Shown here: in pieces, positions 7,303-15,746 of the stretch
Numbering within the stretch: the stretch's first letter is position 1
How the letters are laid out: every line of letters begins with the position of its first letter
NCBI GenBank assembly: GCA_035539075.1
Contig: DATLJB010000099.1
Span: forward strand, 1 to 64,000
DNA from: Dongia_B sp035539075
GTDB lineage: Bacteria > Pseudomonadota > Alphaproteobacteria > Dongiales > Dongiaceae
Reading direction: 5' to 3'
Length of the DNA stretch: 64,000 nucleotides
The notes under the pieces: generated by a model
The model's input: only the letters and a program-made list of their open reading frames with translations
The model's database searches: none
What the model was told of the DNA's origin: nothing
Program-made: the position numbers and the translations under genes

Positions 7303-7456
7303 CCGGCGGTGGACTTAGCGTTAGATTTGCACCGAGGCCTAACCCGGTGAAAATAATGGGCCCCAATATTTGATTCAATTCCGCGTTCGGCCCGTACCCA
7401 CTTCCAACAATGTGAGTGCTTACGCTACCACCGCGCCAGACGGCGTATCAAACCGG
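7303..7456 (-). pseudogene. Probable toxin C-terminal tail (tail 4)
   Basis: The minus strand reads GGSVSTHIVGSGYGPNAELN then QILGPIIFTGLGLGANLTLS and PPPAL before the stop at 7303. The frame closes upstream near 7456, so about 45 codons remain of a longer gene. The Gly-rich ending followed at once by a small membrane-protein gene repeats the layout of tails 1-3. Confidence 0.4.
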
Positions 7457-7495
7457 CAGGCTCTAATCGCTACTGGGGCATAGTTCAGCGGCAGG

Positions 7496-7645
7496 TCACA
7501 GTAACTCGTCGACGCGGTTGATTTTGTGCTCGGCGATGCGACCTAGGACATCCGATAGCCAGGACTGCGGCTCGATGTCGTTGAGTTTCGCTGTCTCGCA
7601 TAGGGTATAAGCCGCTGCCGATAACGCACTGACAAGATGAAGACG
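7496..7645 (-). pseudogene. IS66 tnpC C-terminal remnant
   Basis: The minus strand reads SALSAAAYTLCETAKLNDIE then PQSWLSDVLGRIAEHKINRV and DELL with a stop at 7496. This is the closing part of an IS66 tnpC, cut at about residue 50 from the end. It interrupts the membrane-protein gene that begins at 7767. Confidence 0.7.
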
Positions 7646-7767
7646 CCCATCCGGAGCATGGACAGGCCGGGCCAACGCGATGGCGCGAAGGATAGAAGTA
7701 GCGCCATACCGATGTAGTAGAGCACCCATGAAGTCGCAAGATTCGGCCGAATGTACTTTTCGTACAT
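7645..7767 (-). pseudogene. 5' part of a small membrane protein truncated by IS66 remnant
   Basis: From an ATG at 7767 the minus strand reads MYEKYIRPNLATSWVLYYIG then MALLLSFAPSRWPGLSMLRM before running into IS66 sequence near 7645. One membrane segment is intact. Function unknown. The junction shows that the IS66 fragment landed inside, or was recombined into, an existing gene. Confidence 0.4.
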
Positions 7768-7792
7768 GAATCCCCCTGATCTTTCCCACAAG

Positions 7793-7868
7793 TCACGTCC
7801 GATAATTTCCGTTACCGGACGTGAAGACCAGATGACGGCAGCGCGCCTTTTCTTCACCGGAAATTATC
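7793..7868. repeat. Nested inverted repeats at the edge of the accessory patch
   Basis: TCACGTCCG at 7793-7801 pairs with CGGACGTGA at 7816-7824. GATAATTTCCG at 7801-7811 pairs with CGGAAATTATC at 7858-7868. Another short hairpin, ATGTAC/GTACAT, lies at about 7751-7767. They sit exactly where low-GC debris gives way to core-type sequence and could be ends of a lost element or a binding site. Confidence 0.45.
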
Positions 7869-7995
7869 CATTCGCCGCTACGGATAATCGACCCGGGGCC
7901 GGGGAGGCGTGTCGCTGCATACGATGGTCTGCGGTGACGCGGTGTGGTTCCGGACCGGGCAGGGTTGTCGAAGGATGGTTCGAGGGGATGCGATC

Positions 7996-9924
7996 GTGGG
8001 CTTATCGCGCGCCAATATCGTCGCCGGCATCAGCGTTCTCGTGGCGATCGCTTCGCTCGGCATTGCCGGGGCCGTGCTCTTCGGCCGTGACCGGCAACTT
8101 GCGCCGGAGATAGCCGCTTCATCCCCCGCTGCTTCATCGGCGGTCACTTCACCCGCCGCCGATCCTTCCGTCACGGCCAGGGCGCAAGCCGCCGCCGAAT
8201 ACGCCAAGCTCAATATCCCGCCGCGCAAGGCTGAGCTGATATCGGAGCGGGCGACGCATCTGCGCGACGCCGTCAAGAAGGAGGATTTCGCCGCCGCGGC
8301 CGCGATCGCCCAGGCGGCTTTCGCGGACAGCGCCGTCGCGGGCTGGGACTACCAGCCGTTCAAGGATCTGGCCGAGGATTATCCCGATCTCGTCGATCCC
8401 GATTTCGTCCGGCACCTGGATAGCTGGGTCGCCGCGCAACCGGGCGCGCCGCTGCCGGTGGTGCTGCGCGCGCATTACCATTATCGCCGGGGCTGGTTAC
8501 TGCGCGGATCCGATTTCGCCAACAAGGTGCCGGCCGAGGATATGCGCAGCTTCGGGCGCGAGATGAATGCCGCACTCGACGATGCCGAGACGGCGATCCG
8601 CATCGACCAGGGCAATCCCTATGCCTATTTCCTGCGCTTGCGCATCCTGCATGGCGGCGGGCTGTCGAAGCGGTTGTTCGATGCCTTCGAGGACGCAATC
8701 GCCCGCTATCCCGGCTATTATCCGCTCTACACCATCATGCTCGATACGCTGGAGCCGCGATGGGGCGGCTCGACGACGCAGATGCGCGACTTCGTCGACC
8801 ACTTTGCCGGCCCCGCGCCGGCGCAGTCACCCGTGAAGCTGCTCTATCTCGACCTCTACGGCCGTTATCTGCAGCTGACTGCCCATGGCTGCTGGAAGGC
8901 GCCGAAGCCGCAGGACTGCGTGGCCGAGCGGCTGCCCGATCTGGCGACGCCGGCGCTGATGGCCGGGGTCCATGACGCCTTGCAGCTTTACGATACCGCC
9001 GATCCGTCACCGGCCGGGCATTACCGCTTCGGCCTCGCCATCGAGCCGATCTTCACCCAGATCCTGTCGGACTGGACCGCCGATACCTATTCCGGCGCCC
9101 TGCTGCAACTGGCGGCGACCGCCATGCATAGCGACACCCAGCTGAAGCAGGACAATCCCGGCCGCAACGACTACATGATCGACAAATTGCTGGCGCGTTC
9201 CTGGCTGCAGAAGGGCTATTACGAGAATGCCATCGCCAAGGCCGGCGATGCGCTGAAGGATATCGCCGCCGCGACCTTTCCGGGGGAGATGGAAAAGGAC
9301 CAGGCGATGGCGGGCATCTATGTGCTGATGGGCGAGGCCTATGCCGATCTCTCGCAATATCCGGCGACGATCGCCGCCGGGCAGGCGGCCGTGGCGCTCG
9401 GCGGTTCCAACAGCAGGGACCATGTGGACTGCTTCGCCTTCGGCCGGCTGCAGGCCTATGCGGCGGCTCTCGATTCCTGCAACGCCGCGCTCGCCCGCCA
9501 TCCCGACAACCTTTCGACCTTCTTCTGGCGCGCCCGCGCCTATGACGAGCTCGGCCGCAAGGACGAAGCGCTGAAGGATTACGCCCTGGTCGCCGGATCG
9601 CATAACGGCTTTCGCGGCGATGCGGCCATCGACATGTCGATGATCTATTTCGCCCGCAAGGACAACCAGGGCGCACTCGAGCTGCTCAACGGCTATCCCT
9701 ATCTTTTCGATCCCGATCTCAGCAGCGAGAATACGGTGGCGCTCGCCTATAACAATCGCTGCTATGCCTATATGGAACTGGGCGACCTGCAGAAGGCGCT
9801 GGCGGATTGCCGCCAGTCGCTGAAGTACGGCAGCGTCCCGGAAGCCTTCCGCAAGGAGCAGGAATTATTGAAGCGGCTCGGCGAGACGCCCGCGCAAGAC
9901 GCGGCGCCGAAGACGCAGCTCTGA
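7996..9924 (+). CDS. DUF4034-like membrane-anchored TPR protein
   Basis: The product is about 642 residues. An N-terminal membrane anchor (NIVAGISVLVAIASLGIAGA) is followed by an Ala-rich linker, then a domain like DUF4034: helices with AHYHYRRGWLLRGSDFANKV, a paired-helix repeat with AYFLRLRILHGGG and the LYTIMLDTLEPRWGGS segment. The C-terminal third holds TPR-like helices (LSTFFWRARAYDELGRKDEA, YNNRCYAYMELGDLQKALAD). GTG at 7996 with GAGGGG 8 bases ahead is the best start; ATG at 7975 is the alternative. The domains suggest a periplasm-facing protein-interaction scaffold; no enzymatic motif is visible. Confidence 0.7.
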   Translation: MGLSRANIVAGISVLVAIASLGIAGAVLFGRDRQLAPEIAASSPAASSAVTSPAADPSVTARAQAAAEYAKLNIPPRKAELISERATHLRDAVKKEDFAAAAAIAQAAFADSAVAGWDYQPFKDLAEDYPDLVDPDFVRHLDSWVAAQPGAPLPVVLRAHYHYRRGWLLRGSDFANKVPAEDMRSFGREMNAALDDAETAIRIDQGNPYAYFLRLRILHGGGLSKRLFDAFEDAIARYPGYYPLYTIMLDTLEPRWGGSTTQMRDFVDHFAGPAPAQSPVKLLYLDLYGRYLQLTAHGCWKAPKPQDCVAERLPDLATPALMAGVHDALQLYDTADPSPAGHYRFGLAIEPIFTQILSDWTADTYSGALLQLAATAMHSDTQLKQDNPGRNDYMIDKLLARSWLQKGYYENAIAKAGDALKDIAAATFPGEMEKDQAMAGIYVLMGEAYADLSQYPATIAAGQAAVALGGSNSRDHVDCFAFGRLQAYAAALDSCNAALARHPDNLSTFFWRARAYDELGRKDEALKDYALVAGSHNGFRGDAAIDMSMIYFARKDNQGALELLNGYPYLFDPDLSSENTVALAYNNRCYAYMELGDLQKALADCRQSLKYGSVPEAFRKEQELLKRLGETPAQDAAPKTQL

Positions 9925-9960
9925 GAGCGAGCGGGTCGGCGGGTCGGGCGGGGCGTCTCC

Positions 9961-10161
9961 TCAGGTCTTGCGGCCGGGCTCCAGGCGCCAGCGCTGCAGA
10001 CGCTGGCCGGGATGGTCCTGCAGCCAGTCGGCGAGATAGCCCTGGGCCTGGATGAAGGCCATGCTGGGATTGAGCGAGAGCTGGTCCAGCGGCTGCTCAT
10101 AGGTGTCGCAGCGATCGGGCGCGCTGATCGCGCAAAGGGTGATGACCAGGGAATAAAGCAT
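9961..10161 (-). CDS. Small conserved hypothetical protein
   Basis: A 66-residue protein beginning MLYSLVITLCAISAPDRCDT with the ribosome site AGGAAAGG about 6 bases ahead of the ATG at 10161. It has an apolar N-terminus with a CxxxxxxxC pattern and continues YEQPLDQLSLNPSMAFIQAQ, ending in a basic tail. Short proteins of this layout occur widely in alphaproteobacteria without known function. It converges on the DUF4034/TPR gene, with 36 bp between their stops. Confidence 0.6.
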   Translation of the reverse strand: MLYSLVITLCAISAPDRCDTYEQPLDQLSLNPSMAFIQAQGYLADWLQDHPGQRLQRWRLEPGRKT

Positions 10162-10606
10162 GACGTCCTTTCCTCTCGGATCCGCCGGTTGGATCGGCCG
10201 GTCGGATCTGCTGGGACGCCGCCGCCGCGCATGACAAGCCTGCAGCGGCCGGATGACCATGCCTCCGCATCGCCGGCAGGCACCAGCCCGCAGCAATGGA
10301 CGACGTCGGTTTCCCCGCTGGATACATACGCACCGGGCCGCGCAGGGCCCGTAAAGACAACCGGGCCACGCAAGGCCCGCAGGAGACAAGCTCCGAGCAT
10401 CATCTGTGCTCTTATCCGCGAAGCTTAAAATGCGGGTCGGTCAGGAACAACACGGAATCGGCAGATCGGGGTATGAGGCGCGATTTGTCGCAGGGCGTGC
10501 GACAGGTGTGCGAGAGAGGTGCGCGAGGGTCAGGTGCGCGGGGATCAGGTGCGTGCGGATCAGGTGCGTGCGGATCAGGTGTGTGCGGATCAGGTGTGTG
10601 TGGGGA
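10162..10606. other. Intergenic region without a convincing gene
   Basis: No frame here has a plausible start, ribosome site and codon use. The stretch 10,518-10,606 is a tandem repeat array that continues to the end of the next gene. Confidence 0.5.
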
Positions 10607-10611
10607 TCAGG
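10518..10611. repeat. 15-bp tandem repeat array
   Basis: At least four copies of a 15-bp unit (consensus GCGTGCGGATCAGGT) run in tandem with a degenerate copy on each side. The array just overlaps the stop end of the minus-strand gene at 10,607. The same 15-bp period recurs at many places in this window with unrelated units. Confidence 0.85.
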
Positions 10612-11593
10612 TCGCGGCCGAACGATAGCGCGCGGTGCGGTCGGCGCGGGCACGGCGGCGGCCGCGCCAGTTGACCAGCGCCAGGGCCAGCAGCGCGCCG
10701 CCGAACAGCGGCAGGGCGGCCGGCAGCGGCACCCGGGCGATGATCGCGCCACCGCTCGAACCACCGGCCGCGGCGTTCGGGCCATCGGCCGCAATCGCTG
10801 CGCCGGCGGCATCGGCATCAGCTCCGGCGAAGCGAGATCCGGTGAAAGTCGCGGGCTCACCCATAGCGAGCGGCAGCCGCAGGTCGGCCAGCAATTCCAA
10901 TTGATCGGGACGGCCGGGGATCAACTGGGCGGCGATATCGGCCGGCGACATGACCGGCTGCCCGCCGCCGCCCGCACTTCCCGATATCAGCCGCGGCTGG
11001 GCCAAAGCAGGGCGCGACAGATCGGGGCGAGACAAGTCGGTTGGCGCGGCATCGCCGCCGAAGCCGGAAGCGGGGCGCAGGCCGAACAGCCGGTCGCCGA
11101 GAACGGCGCCCCCCGTGGTGCCTCCCGTGCCGCTTGCCGCACCGTCACCCGGCCGAGCGTCGCCGGCGGGTGCGTTGCCCGGTGCGTTGCCTGCCTGGTC
11201 TTGCGGCGCGTCGCCCAGCGAATGGCCGCCAAACCACGCGCTGCTTCCAAACGGCTGGTTGCCTGTCGCGCCGTCCGTGAAGGCGGCGGTGTCGTCGGCC
11301 TGATCGCCGGCGAAGATCGGCCGGCTGAAATCGGCCGCGCTGATCGGCACCTGCGCATCGGCGGCCGGCAGCGACATTGGCAGTGACATCGGCTGCGGCA
11401 GCGGCAGCGAAACCGACGGGCCAGCCGGCAGCGCGGTGGAGAGGGGCGGGGCCGCGTCATCCATCTCCGCCGCCAGGACGCGCTTGGCCATGGCGGCATT
11501 GCCCAACAGGATCGTGCCGAGCAGGCCGATACCGAGCGTGGCCGCGGCGCTGCGCGCGCGCCGGGTCGCAACCGATCGCTTGAGCCGGATCAT
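10607..11593 (-). CDS. Exported low-complexity protein with VPLPA-CTERM sorting signal
   Basis: The 328-residue product has an N-terminal signal-like segment (AAATLGIGLLGTILLGNAAM) and a long Gly/Ala/Asp/Pro-rich body with short repeats (DLSRPDLSRPAL, GNAPGNAPAGDA). The end carries the tripartite sorting signal of the VPLPA-CTERM class: RVPLPAALPLF, a hydrophobic helix (GGALLALALVNW) and a basic tail (RGRRRARAD). That class is normally handled by an exosortase and yields outer-surface or extracellular proteins; no such enzyme is in this window. The body has no recognisable enzymatic domain, so a structural or matrix role is inferred. Confidence 0.65.
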   Translation of the reverse strand: MIRLKRSVATRRARSAAATLGIGLLGTILLGNAAMAKRVLAAEMDDAAPPLSTALPAGPSVSLPLPQPMSLPMSLPAADAQVPISAADFSRPIFAGDQADDTAAFTDGATGNQPFGSSAWFGGHSLGDAPQDQAGNAPGNAPAGDARPGDGAASGTGGTTGGAVLGDRLFGLRPASGFGGDAAPTDLSRPDLSRPALAQPRLISGSAGGGGQPVMSPADIAAQLIPGRPDQLELLADLRLPLAMGEPATFTGSRFAGADADAAGAAIAADGPNAAAGGSSGGAIIARVPLPAALPLFGGALLALALVNWRGRRRARADRTARYRSAAT

Positions 11594-12043
11594 CAGCTAC
11601 CTCCAGATTGCCGAGCGCAGGTTTCTTGACAGCCGGCACGCCCTCTGCCGCTTGGCCGCCGCACGGGCGGGCAATGGGACGACGTGCCGGATACTGATGG
11701 ACCAATGCGAATTCGTTGTGCGCAGTCTTGGCCGCAGGCCCGAGGCGGCAGCGCCACGCGGTACCCACGGAGGACGAAACGCGCGATAATGAAAAATATC
11801 CCCGCCCTGCTGAAAAAATTTTGCGCTGCAAAATAATCTGCCGGCAACACGCCCCGTTGGTATCCTCCATGCCGTATCGGTGTGAGCTTCGCTTAAAGTG
11901 CCGCCGCGCCCCGCCGGATGATGCCTCCGATGACGCCAGGGGCGGTACGCGAGGGACGGTGCGCGAGGGATGGTGCGCGCGGGCTGGCGCGAGCGCGCAG
12001 CGGAGCGGCCATTATCGCGGGAGAGCCGCATGACGCCGGATAC
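11594..12043. other. Intergenic region without a convincing gene
   Basis: The stretch holds only frames without start signals. Short tandem repetition occurs near 11,945-11,990 (units like GCGCGAGGGATGGT). Any promoter of the sorting-signal gene lies here, but none can be fixed by eye. Confidence 0.4.
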
Positions 12044-12434
12044 GGTCTCGCCTTCCGCGCGGCCTATCTGGTTTATGGCGGCATCACCCTGTGGCGCCGG
12101 ACGGCCGCCGTTACGCCGGCGGCATTGCCGGGCTGCATCGCCAGGCTGCATCGCCAGGCTGCATCGCCTGGGTGTTCCGCACCGGCTTCCTGCTCAATCT
12201 CAGCAATCCGAAAATGCCGATCTTCTATCTAGCGCTGCTGCCCGGCGATATCGGCCTGCTGCTGGCCGTCATCGCCCTGGTCGAGCTGGTGATGGCGGGA
12301 TGCTATACCGCCGCCGCCCACCGCGCCCGCGCACTGCTCAACCTGCCGCGCCGTCGCCGCGCGCTCAACCACGGCGACGGCGCGGCGACGGGCCGCCGAT
12401 GATTGGCGCCGGCCTGCCTATATCCGTGCGTTAA
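12044..12434 (+). pseudogene. LysE-family exporter remnant
   Basis: Pieces of a LysE-type amino-acid/metabolite exporter are spread over three frames: LAFRAAYLVYGGITLWRR, then FRTGFLLNLSNPKMPIFYLA with LLPGDIGLLLAV, then the closing MIGAGLPISVR. The 5' third of the gene is missing. The first frame break is explained exactly by a 13-bp triplication (12,131-12,169): removing two copies rejoins the frame as ALPGCIAWVFRTG. A second break lies near 12,390. Such proteins are inner-membrane exporters of six helices; this copy cannot make one. Confidence 0.7.
12131..12169. repeat. 13-bp triplication inside the LysE remnant
   Basis: Three copies of GGCTGCATCGCCA (the last ending in T) lie in tandem. 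Thirteen bases per unit shifts the frame by one, and two extra units shift it by two, which matches the observed break in the LysE frame. Confidence 0.9.
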
Positions 12435-12835
12435 TGGGAGGCATCGATTAAATCTCGATGACCGCCTTATTCGTCTTTCGCAGTTGCCGGACATTGGTCC
12501 ATAGTGGAAGACCATCGGATGGCGCCATCGCCTCGGCCGGCATTAATCGGGTCGGCGTGTGCTATTCGCGTCATCCGGATTTGCCGACAGGATCAGGGGC
12601 GGTTCAACGCGGCTGGCGGCGCGCGTTGCCCGGCCGGACGATTGCCGCGTGACGACTATCGCGCAAGATCATTGCGCAAGACCATCCAGCGAAGATTATC
12701 CCACGAAGATTATCCGATAGACGCCAGGCGTGAACGCCCGCCGCCCGCATTGCCGAACGGGCCATCTCGCAAAAGAGTCATGTCGCAACCGGGGCGGCAA
12801 CAGGGGCCGCGCCGCAACCGAAGGAACCGCTAGCG
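12435..12835. other. Intergenic region with short repeats, no gene seen
   Basis: Around 12,657-12,715 there are four imperfect units of about 15 bp (GCGCAAGATCATT, GCGCAAGACCATCCA, GCGAAGATTATCCCA and so on). The ribosome site for the next gene is probably GAAGGAACC just before 12,836. Nothing else is evident. Confidence 0.45.
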
Positions 12836-13483
12836 ATGAAGTTTCAAAACCGCGATACCGCCCTCGTCATGATCGATCCGCAGAACGATGTGCTGAGCGA
12901 GACCGGCGCCAATTGGGGCGCGGTCGGCGCCAGCGTCACCGAGAACCGTACGGTCGAGAACATGGAGCTGCTGTTCCAGGCGGCGAAGGCGAAGGGATAC
13001 GAGGTCTTCATCTCGCCGCACTTCTTCTATCCCACCGATAGCGGCTGGAAGTTCAACGGGCCGCTGGAGAGCGACGAGTTCAAGACCGGCACCTTCGCCC
13101 GCAAGGGCGCCTTCACAATGGAAGGCTTCACGGGGTCGGGCGCGGATTGGCTGGCGCGCTTCAAGCCCTATATCGAGGACGGCAAGACCGTGATCGTCAG
13201 CCCGCACAAGGTCTTCGGGCCGCAGACCAACGACCTCGTCCTGCAATTGCGCAAGCGGGGGATCAGTCGCATCCTGCTCGGCGGCATGCTGGCCAATATG
13301 TGCGTGGAATCGCATCTGCGCGATTTCATCGAGCAGGGCTTCGAGGTCGCCGTCGTCAAGGACGCCACCGCCGGGCCGCGCCATCCGGCCTGGGGCGACG
13401 GCTATCAGGCGGCGATGGTCAATTACCGGTTCCTCGCCCATGCGGTTCTCTCGACCGCCGAGACGATCGCCGCGATGGCCTAG
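12836..13483 (+). CDS. Isochorismatase-family cysteine hydrolase
   Basis: The 215-residue product has the isochorismatase/nicotinamidase fold signature: an N-terminal strand with aspartates (TALVMIDPQNDVL, the first Asp being the usual catalytic acid), a central KVFGPQTNDL region and the nucleophile segment GGMLANMCVES with Cys near residue 155. These enzymes hydrolyse amides, vinyl ethers or ureides through the Cys-Asp-Lys triad. Length is normal for the family. The substrate cannot be deduced. GAAGGAACC precedes the ATG. It stands alone, followed 133 bp later by the chemotaxis receptor gene. Confidence 0.85.
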   Translation: MKFQNRDTALVMIDPQNDVLSETGANWGAVGASVTENRTVENMELLFQAAKAKGYEVFISPHFFYPTDSGWKFNGPLESDEFKTGTFARKGAFTMEGFTGSGADWLARFKPYIEDGKTVIVSPHKVFGPQTNDLVLQLRKRGISRILLGGMLANMCVESHLRDFIEQGFEVAVVKDATAGPRHPAWGDGYQAAMVNYRFLAHAVLSTAETIAAMA

Positions 13484-13616
13484 CGGGGACGGCGCGCCGC
13501 CCCTGCGTGCTGGCCGAGGGGGCATGCTGGCCGTCAGGGCATGCTGGCCGAGAGGGCGTGCTCGTTGTGAGGGCGGCCGGCGCCCGGCATTCGGTGCCCA
13601 ACATTCGGCGCCCGGC

Positions 13617-15203
13617 ATGCGAGTGCTCTCCTACTTTGGTCCGATTGTCGCCGCCGGCGTTTTGTCCGCACATTATGTCGCTTTCAATCCAACCGGGGCC
13701 GCGGATTTGCCAAAGACCGAGCACAGAGATCCCAGCCTGCGAGATCCCAGCCTGCGACCGGTTGAGCCGGCATCGGGCGCGGCGCCGGACCGCCCGCATC
13801 GGGCGCGCGACGCCCAGCCGGCTGCCGACCCGGTGCGGCTGGTTGCAGCGCTGGCCGACCGCATCGGCGGGCTTGGCGTCGAGATGGCGGATATCGCCGG
13901 CAATATCGAGGAGGTGAGCGGACGCGTCGCCCACCAGGCCGATCAGTTCCGCGGCCTGCAGCAGACCGCCGGCGCCATGGTGGCGACCAACCGCGACATC
14001 GACCGCGCCGCGCGCGAGGCGCAAGCCGCCGCCGGCGCCGCCGATGGTGAGATCGCCCAGTCACGCGGCATCGTCGCCGGGGCGGTCCATGACATCGGCG
14101 CGCTGATCGCCGCCGTCGGCCGCATCGAGGGGCGGCTCGGCACCATCCAGGCGGTGCTGGAACAGGTGGCGGGCTTTTCCGGCACCATCGAGACCATCGC
14201 CAAGCAGACCAATCTGCTGGCGCTCAACGCCACCATCGAGGCGGCGCGGGCGGGCGATGCCGGGCGCGGCTTCGGCGTGGTCGCGGGCGAGGTGAAGAGC
14301 CTGGCCGAGCAGACGCGCAAGGCGACGCGGCAGATCGGCGATACCGTGCACGATCTCACCAGCCAGATCGGCAGCCTGATCGAGGAAAGCGGCGCGGCGA
14401 CCAGCCAAGCCAGGCAGGCGGGCGCCGGTGCTGCACAGATCGAAGGTGTCATCGCACGGGTGCATGACGGCTTTGCCGCCGCCAACCGCGAGATCAACGC
14501 CATCGCCGGCACCGCCGCCGCGAATCTCGGCCATTGCGATACGGTGATCGCCGAGCTCGACGACCTGGTCGCCGGTGTGGAGCTGTCATCGGCCGCGCTG
14601 AAGCAGGCCGACGGGCGGGTCGAGCGCCTGCTGAAGCAGAGCGAGACGCTGATCGAGTTCATCGCCGAGAGCGGCGTCGACACGCCCGATACGCCGCTGA
14701 TCAGGATCGTGCTGGAAACCGCGCAGACGATCTCGCAGGCCTTCGAGGCGGCGATCCGGCGCGGCGAGATCACCGAGGCGCAGCTCTTCGACGAGAATTA
14801 CCGCGAGATCCCCGGCACCAATCCCAAACAATACCTGGCCGATTACGTGGCGCTGACCGACCGCCTGCTGCCGCCGATCCAGGACCCTGTCCAGAAGGCC
14901 GATCCGCGCATCGCCTTCAGCGTCGCCTGGGCCAAGGGCGGCTACCTGCCGACGCATAACCCGGATTACAGCCATCCGCAGGGCAGCGATCCGGTCTGGA
15001 ATGCCGCCAACTGCCGCAACCGGCGGCTGTTCAACGATCGCGCCGTGCAGAAGGTGGCCGCCAGCACCAAGCCCTTCCTGCTGCAGACCTATCGGCGCGA
15101 CATGGGCGGCGGCAAATTCGTGCTGATGAAGGACCTGTCGGCGCCGATCCAGGTCAACGGCCGCCACTGGGGCGCCTTCCGCATGGGGCTGCGCCAGGAG
15201 TGA
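13617..15203 (+). CDS. Methyl-accepting chemotaxis protein with C-terminal sensor
   Basis: The 528-residue protein carries the MCP signalling core near residues 190-240, including QTNLLALNATIEAARAGD, GRGFGVVAGEVKSLAEQ and flanking heptads. The C-terminal 165 residues form a separate domain with NPKQYLADYVALTDRLLPPI, NRRLFNDRAVQKVAASTKPF, LLQTYRRDMGGGKFVLMKDL and NGRHWGAFRMGL. That layout (signalling core first, ligand-like domain last) is seen in several alphaproteobacterial receptors. There is at most one weak hydrophobic segment at the N-terminus, so it may be cytoplasmic. An in-frame 15-bp repeat encodes RDPSLRDPSLR near residue 40. The frame extends upstream, but the repeats and lack of ribosome site favour the ATG at 13,617. 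Confidence 0.8.
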   Translation: MRVLSYFGPIVAAGVLSAHYVAFNPTGAADLPKTEHRDPSLRDPSLRPVEPASGAAPDRPHRARDAQPAADPVRLVAALADRIGGLGVEMADIAGNIEEVSGRVAHQADQFRGLQQTAGAMVATNRDIDRAAREAQAAAGAADGEIAQSRGIVAGAVHDIGALIAAVGRIEGRLGTIQAVLEQVAGFSGTIETIAKQTNLLALNATIEAARAGDAGRGFGVVAGEVKSLAEQTRKATRQIGDTVHDLTSQIGSLIEESGAATSQARQAGAGAAQIEGVIARVHDGFAAANREINAIAGTAAANLGHCDTVIAELDDLVAGVELSSAALKQADGRVERLLKQSETLIEFIAESGVDTPDTPLIRIVLETAQTISQAFEAAIRRGEITEAQLFDENYREIPGTNPKQYLADYVALTDRLLPPIQDPVQKADPRIAFSVAWAKGGYLPTHNPDYSHPQGSDPVWNAANCRNRRLFNDRAVQKVAASTKPFLLQTYRRDMGGGKFVLMKDLSAPIQVNGRHWGAFRMGLRQE

Positions 15204-15482
15204 GGGCGGCGGGGTATGGGGTTGCCGGTGACGGGGGTGCAGGGCTGGTGCGGGCTGCGCCCGGGCTGATTGCCGGGGCTGCGATCCTGCGCCGGCGGGT
15301 ATTTCACGTATTTCCTTGTTTTATTGCCCGCCGACTGCCATATGTAAGTCATTCGATATTTGGCATGTCTTGCTCGCTGCCCTTCATAGGGTTCTCCAAG
15401 TCAACGCTTAGTTCGGATATCAGTCCGGTCCGCTATTGGGCCGGACCTCACAAGCATTGATGCTTTTATCAGGAGAGCCAAC

Positions 15483-15686
15483 ATGGCCATCGGTACAGTC
15501 AAGTTTTTCAATACGCAGAAGGGTTTCGGCTTCATTCAGCCGACCGACGGCAGCAAGGACGTTTTCGTGCACATCACCGCGCTGGAGCGCGCCGGCCTGT
15601 CCTCGCTCAGCGAAGGCCAGAAGGTCAGCTACGAGGTCGTCTCCGAGCGTGGCAAGAGCGCCGCTGCCAATCTGCAGCTGGCCTAA
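15483..15686 (+). CDS. Cold-shock-domain protein, CspA family
   Basis: A 67-residue single cold-shock domain with both nucleic-acid binding motifs: RNP1 as KGFGFIQP and RNP2 as VFVHITAL. It binds single-stranded RNA or DNA and would act as an RNA chaperone. Ribosome site AGGAG lies 7 bases before the ATG. The 279-bp leader after the chemotaxis gene contains a GTCCGG/CCGGAC hairpin (about 15,428-15,451) and probably forms a long 5' UTR, as is common for cold-shock genes. A strong terminator follows at 15,711. Confidence 0.95.
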   Translation: MAIGTVKFFNTQKGFGFIQPTDGSKDVFVHITALERAGLSSLSEGQKVSYEVVSERGKSAAANLQLA

Positions 15687-15710
15687 AACCACCGGCTAAT
15701 CGCCAGGAAG

Positions 15711-15746
15711 CGGGGCCCGGTCGTTTTCGGCCGGGCCCCGGTTTTC
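15711..15746 (+). terminator. Rho-independent terminator of the cold-shock gene
   Basis: A GC-rich stem of about ten pairs (GGGGCCCGG with CCGGGCCCC, loop TCGTTTTCGG) is followed by GGTTTTCTTT. It lies 25 bp after the stop codon. Confidence 0.9.

Noticed and set aside
12303..12515. Small frames on both strands near the LysE remnant
   Set aside because: They are out-of-frame readings of LysE debris or intergenic DNA.
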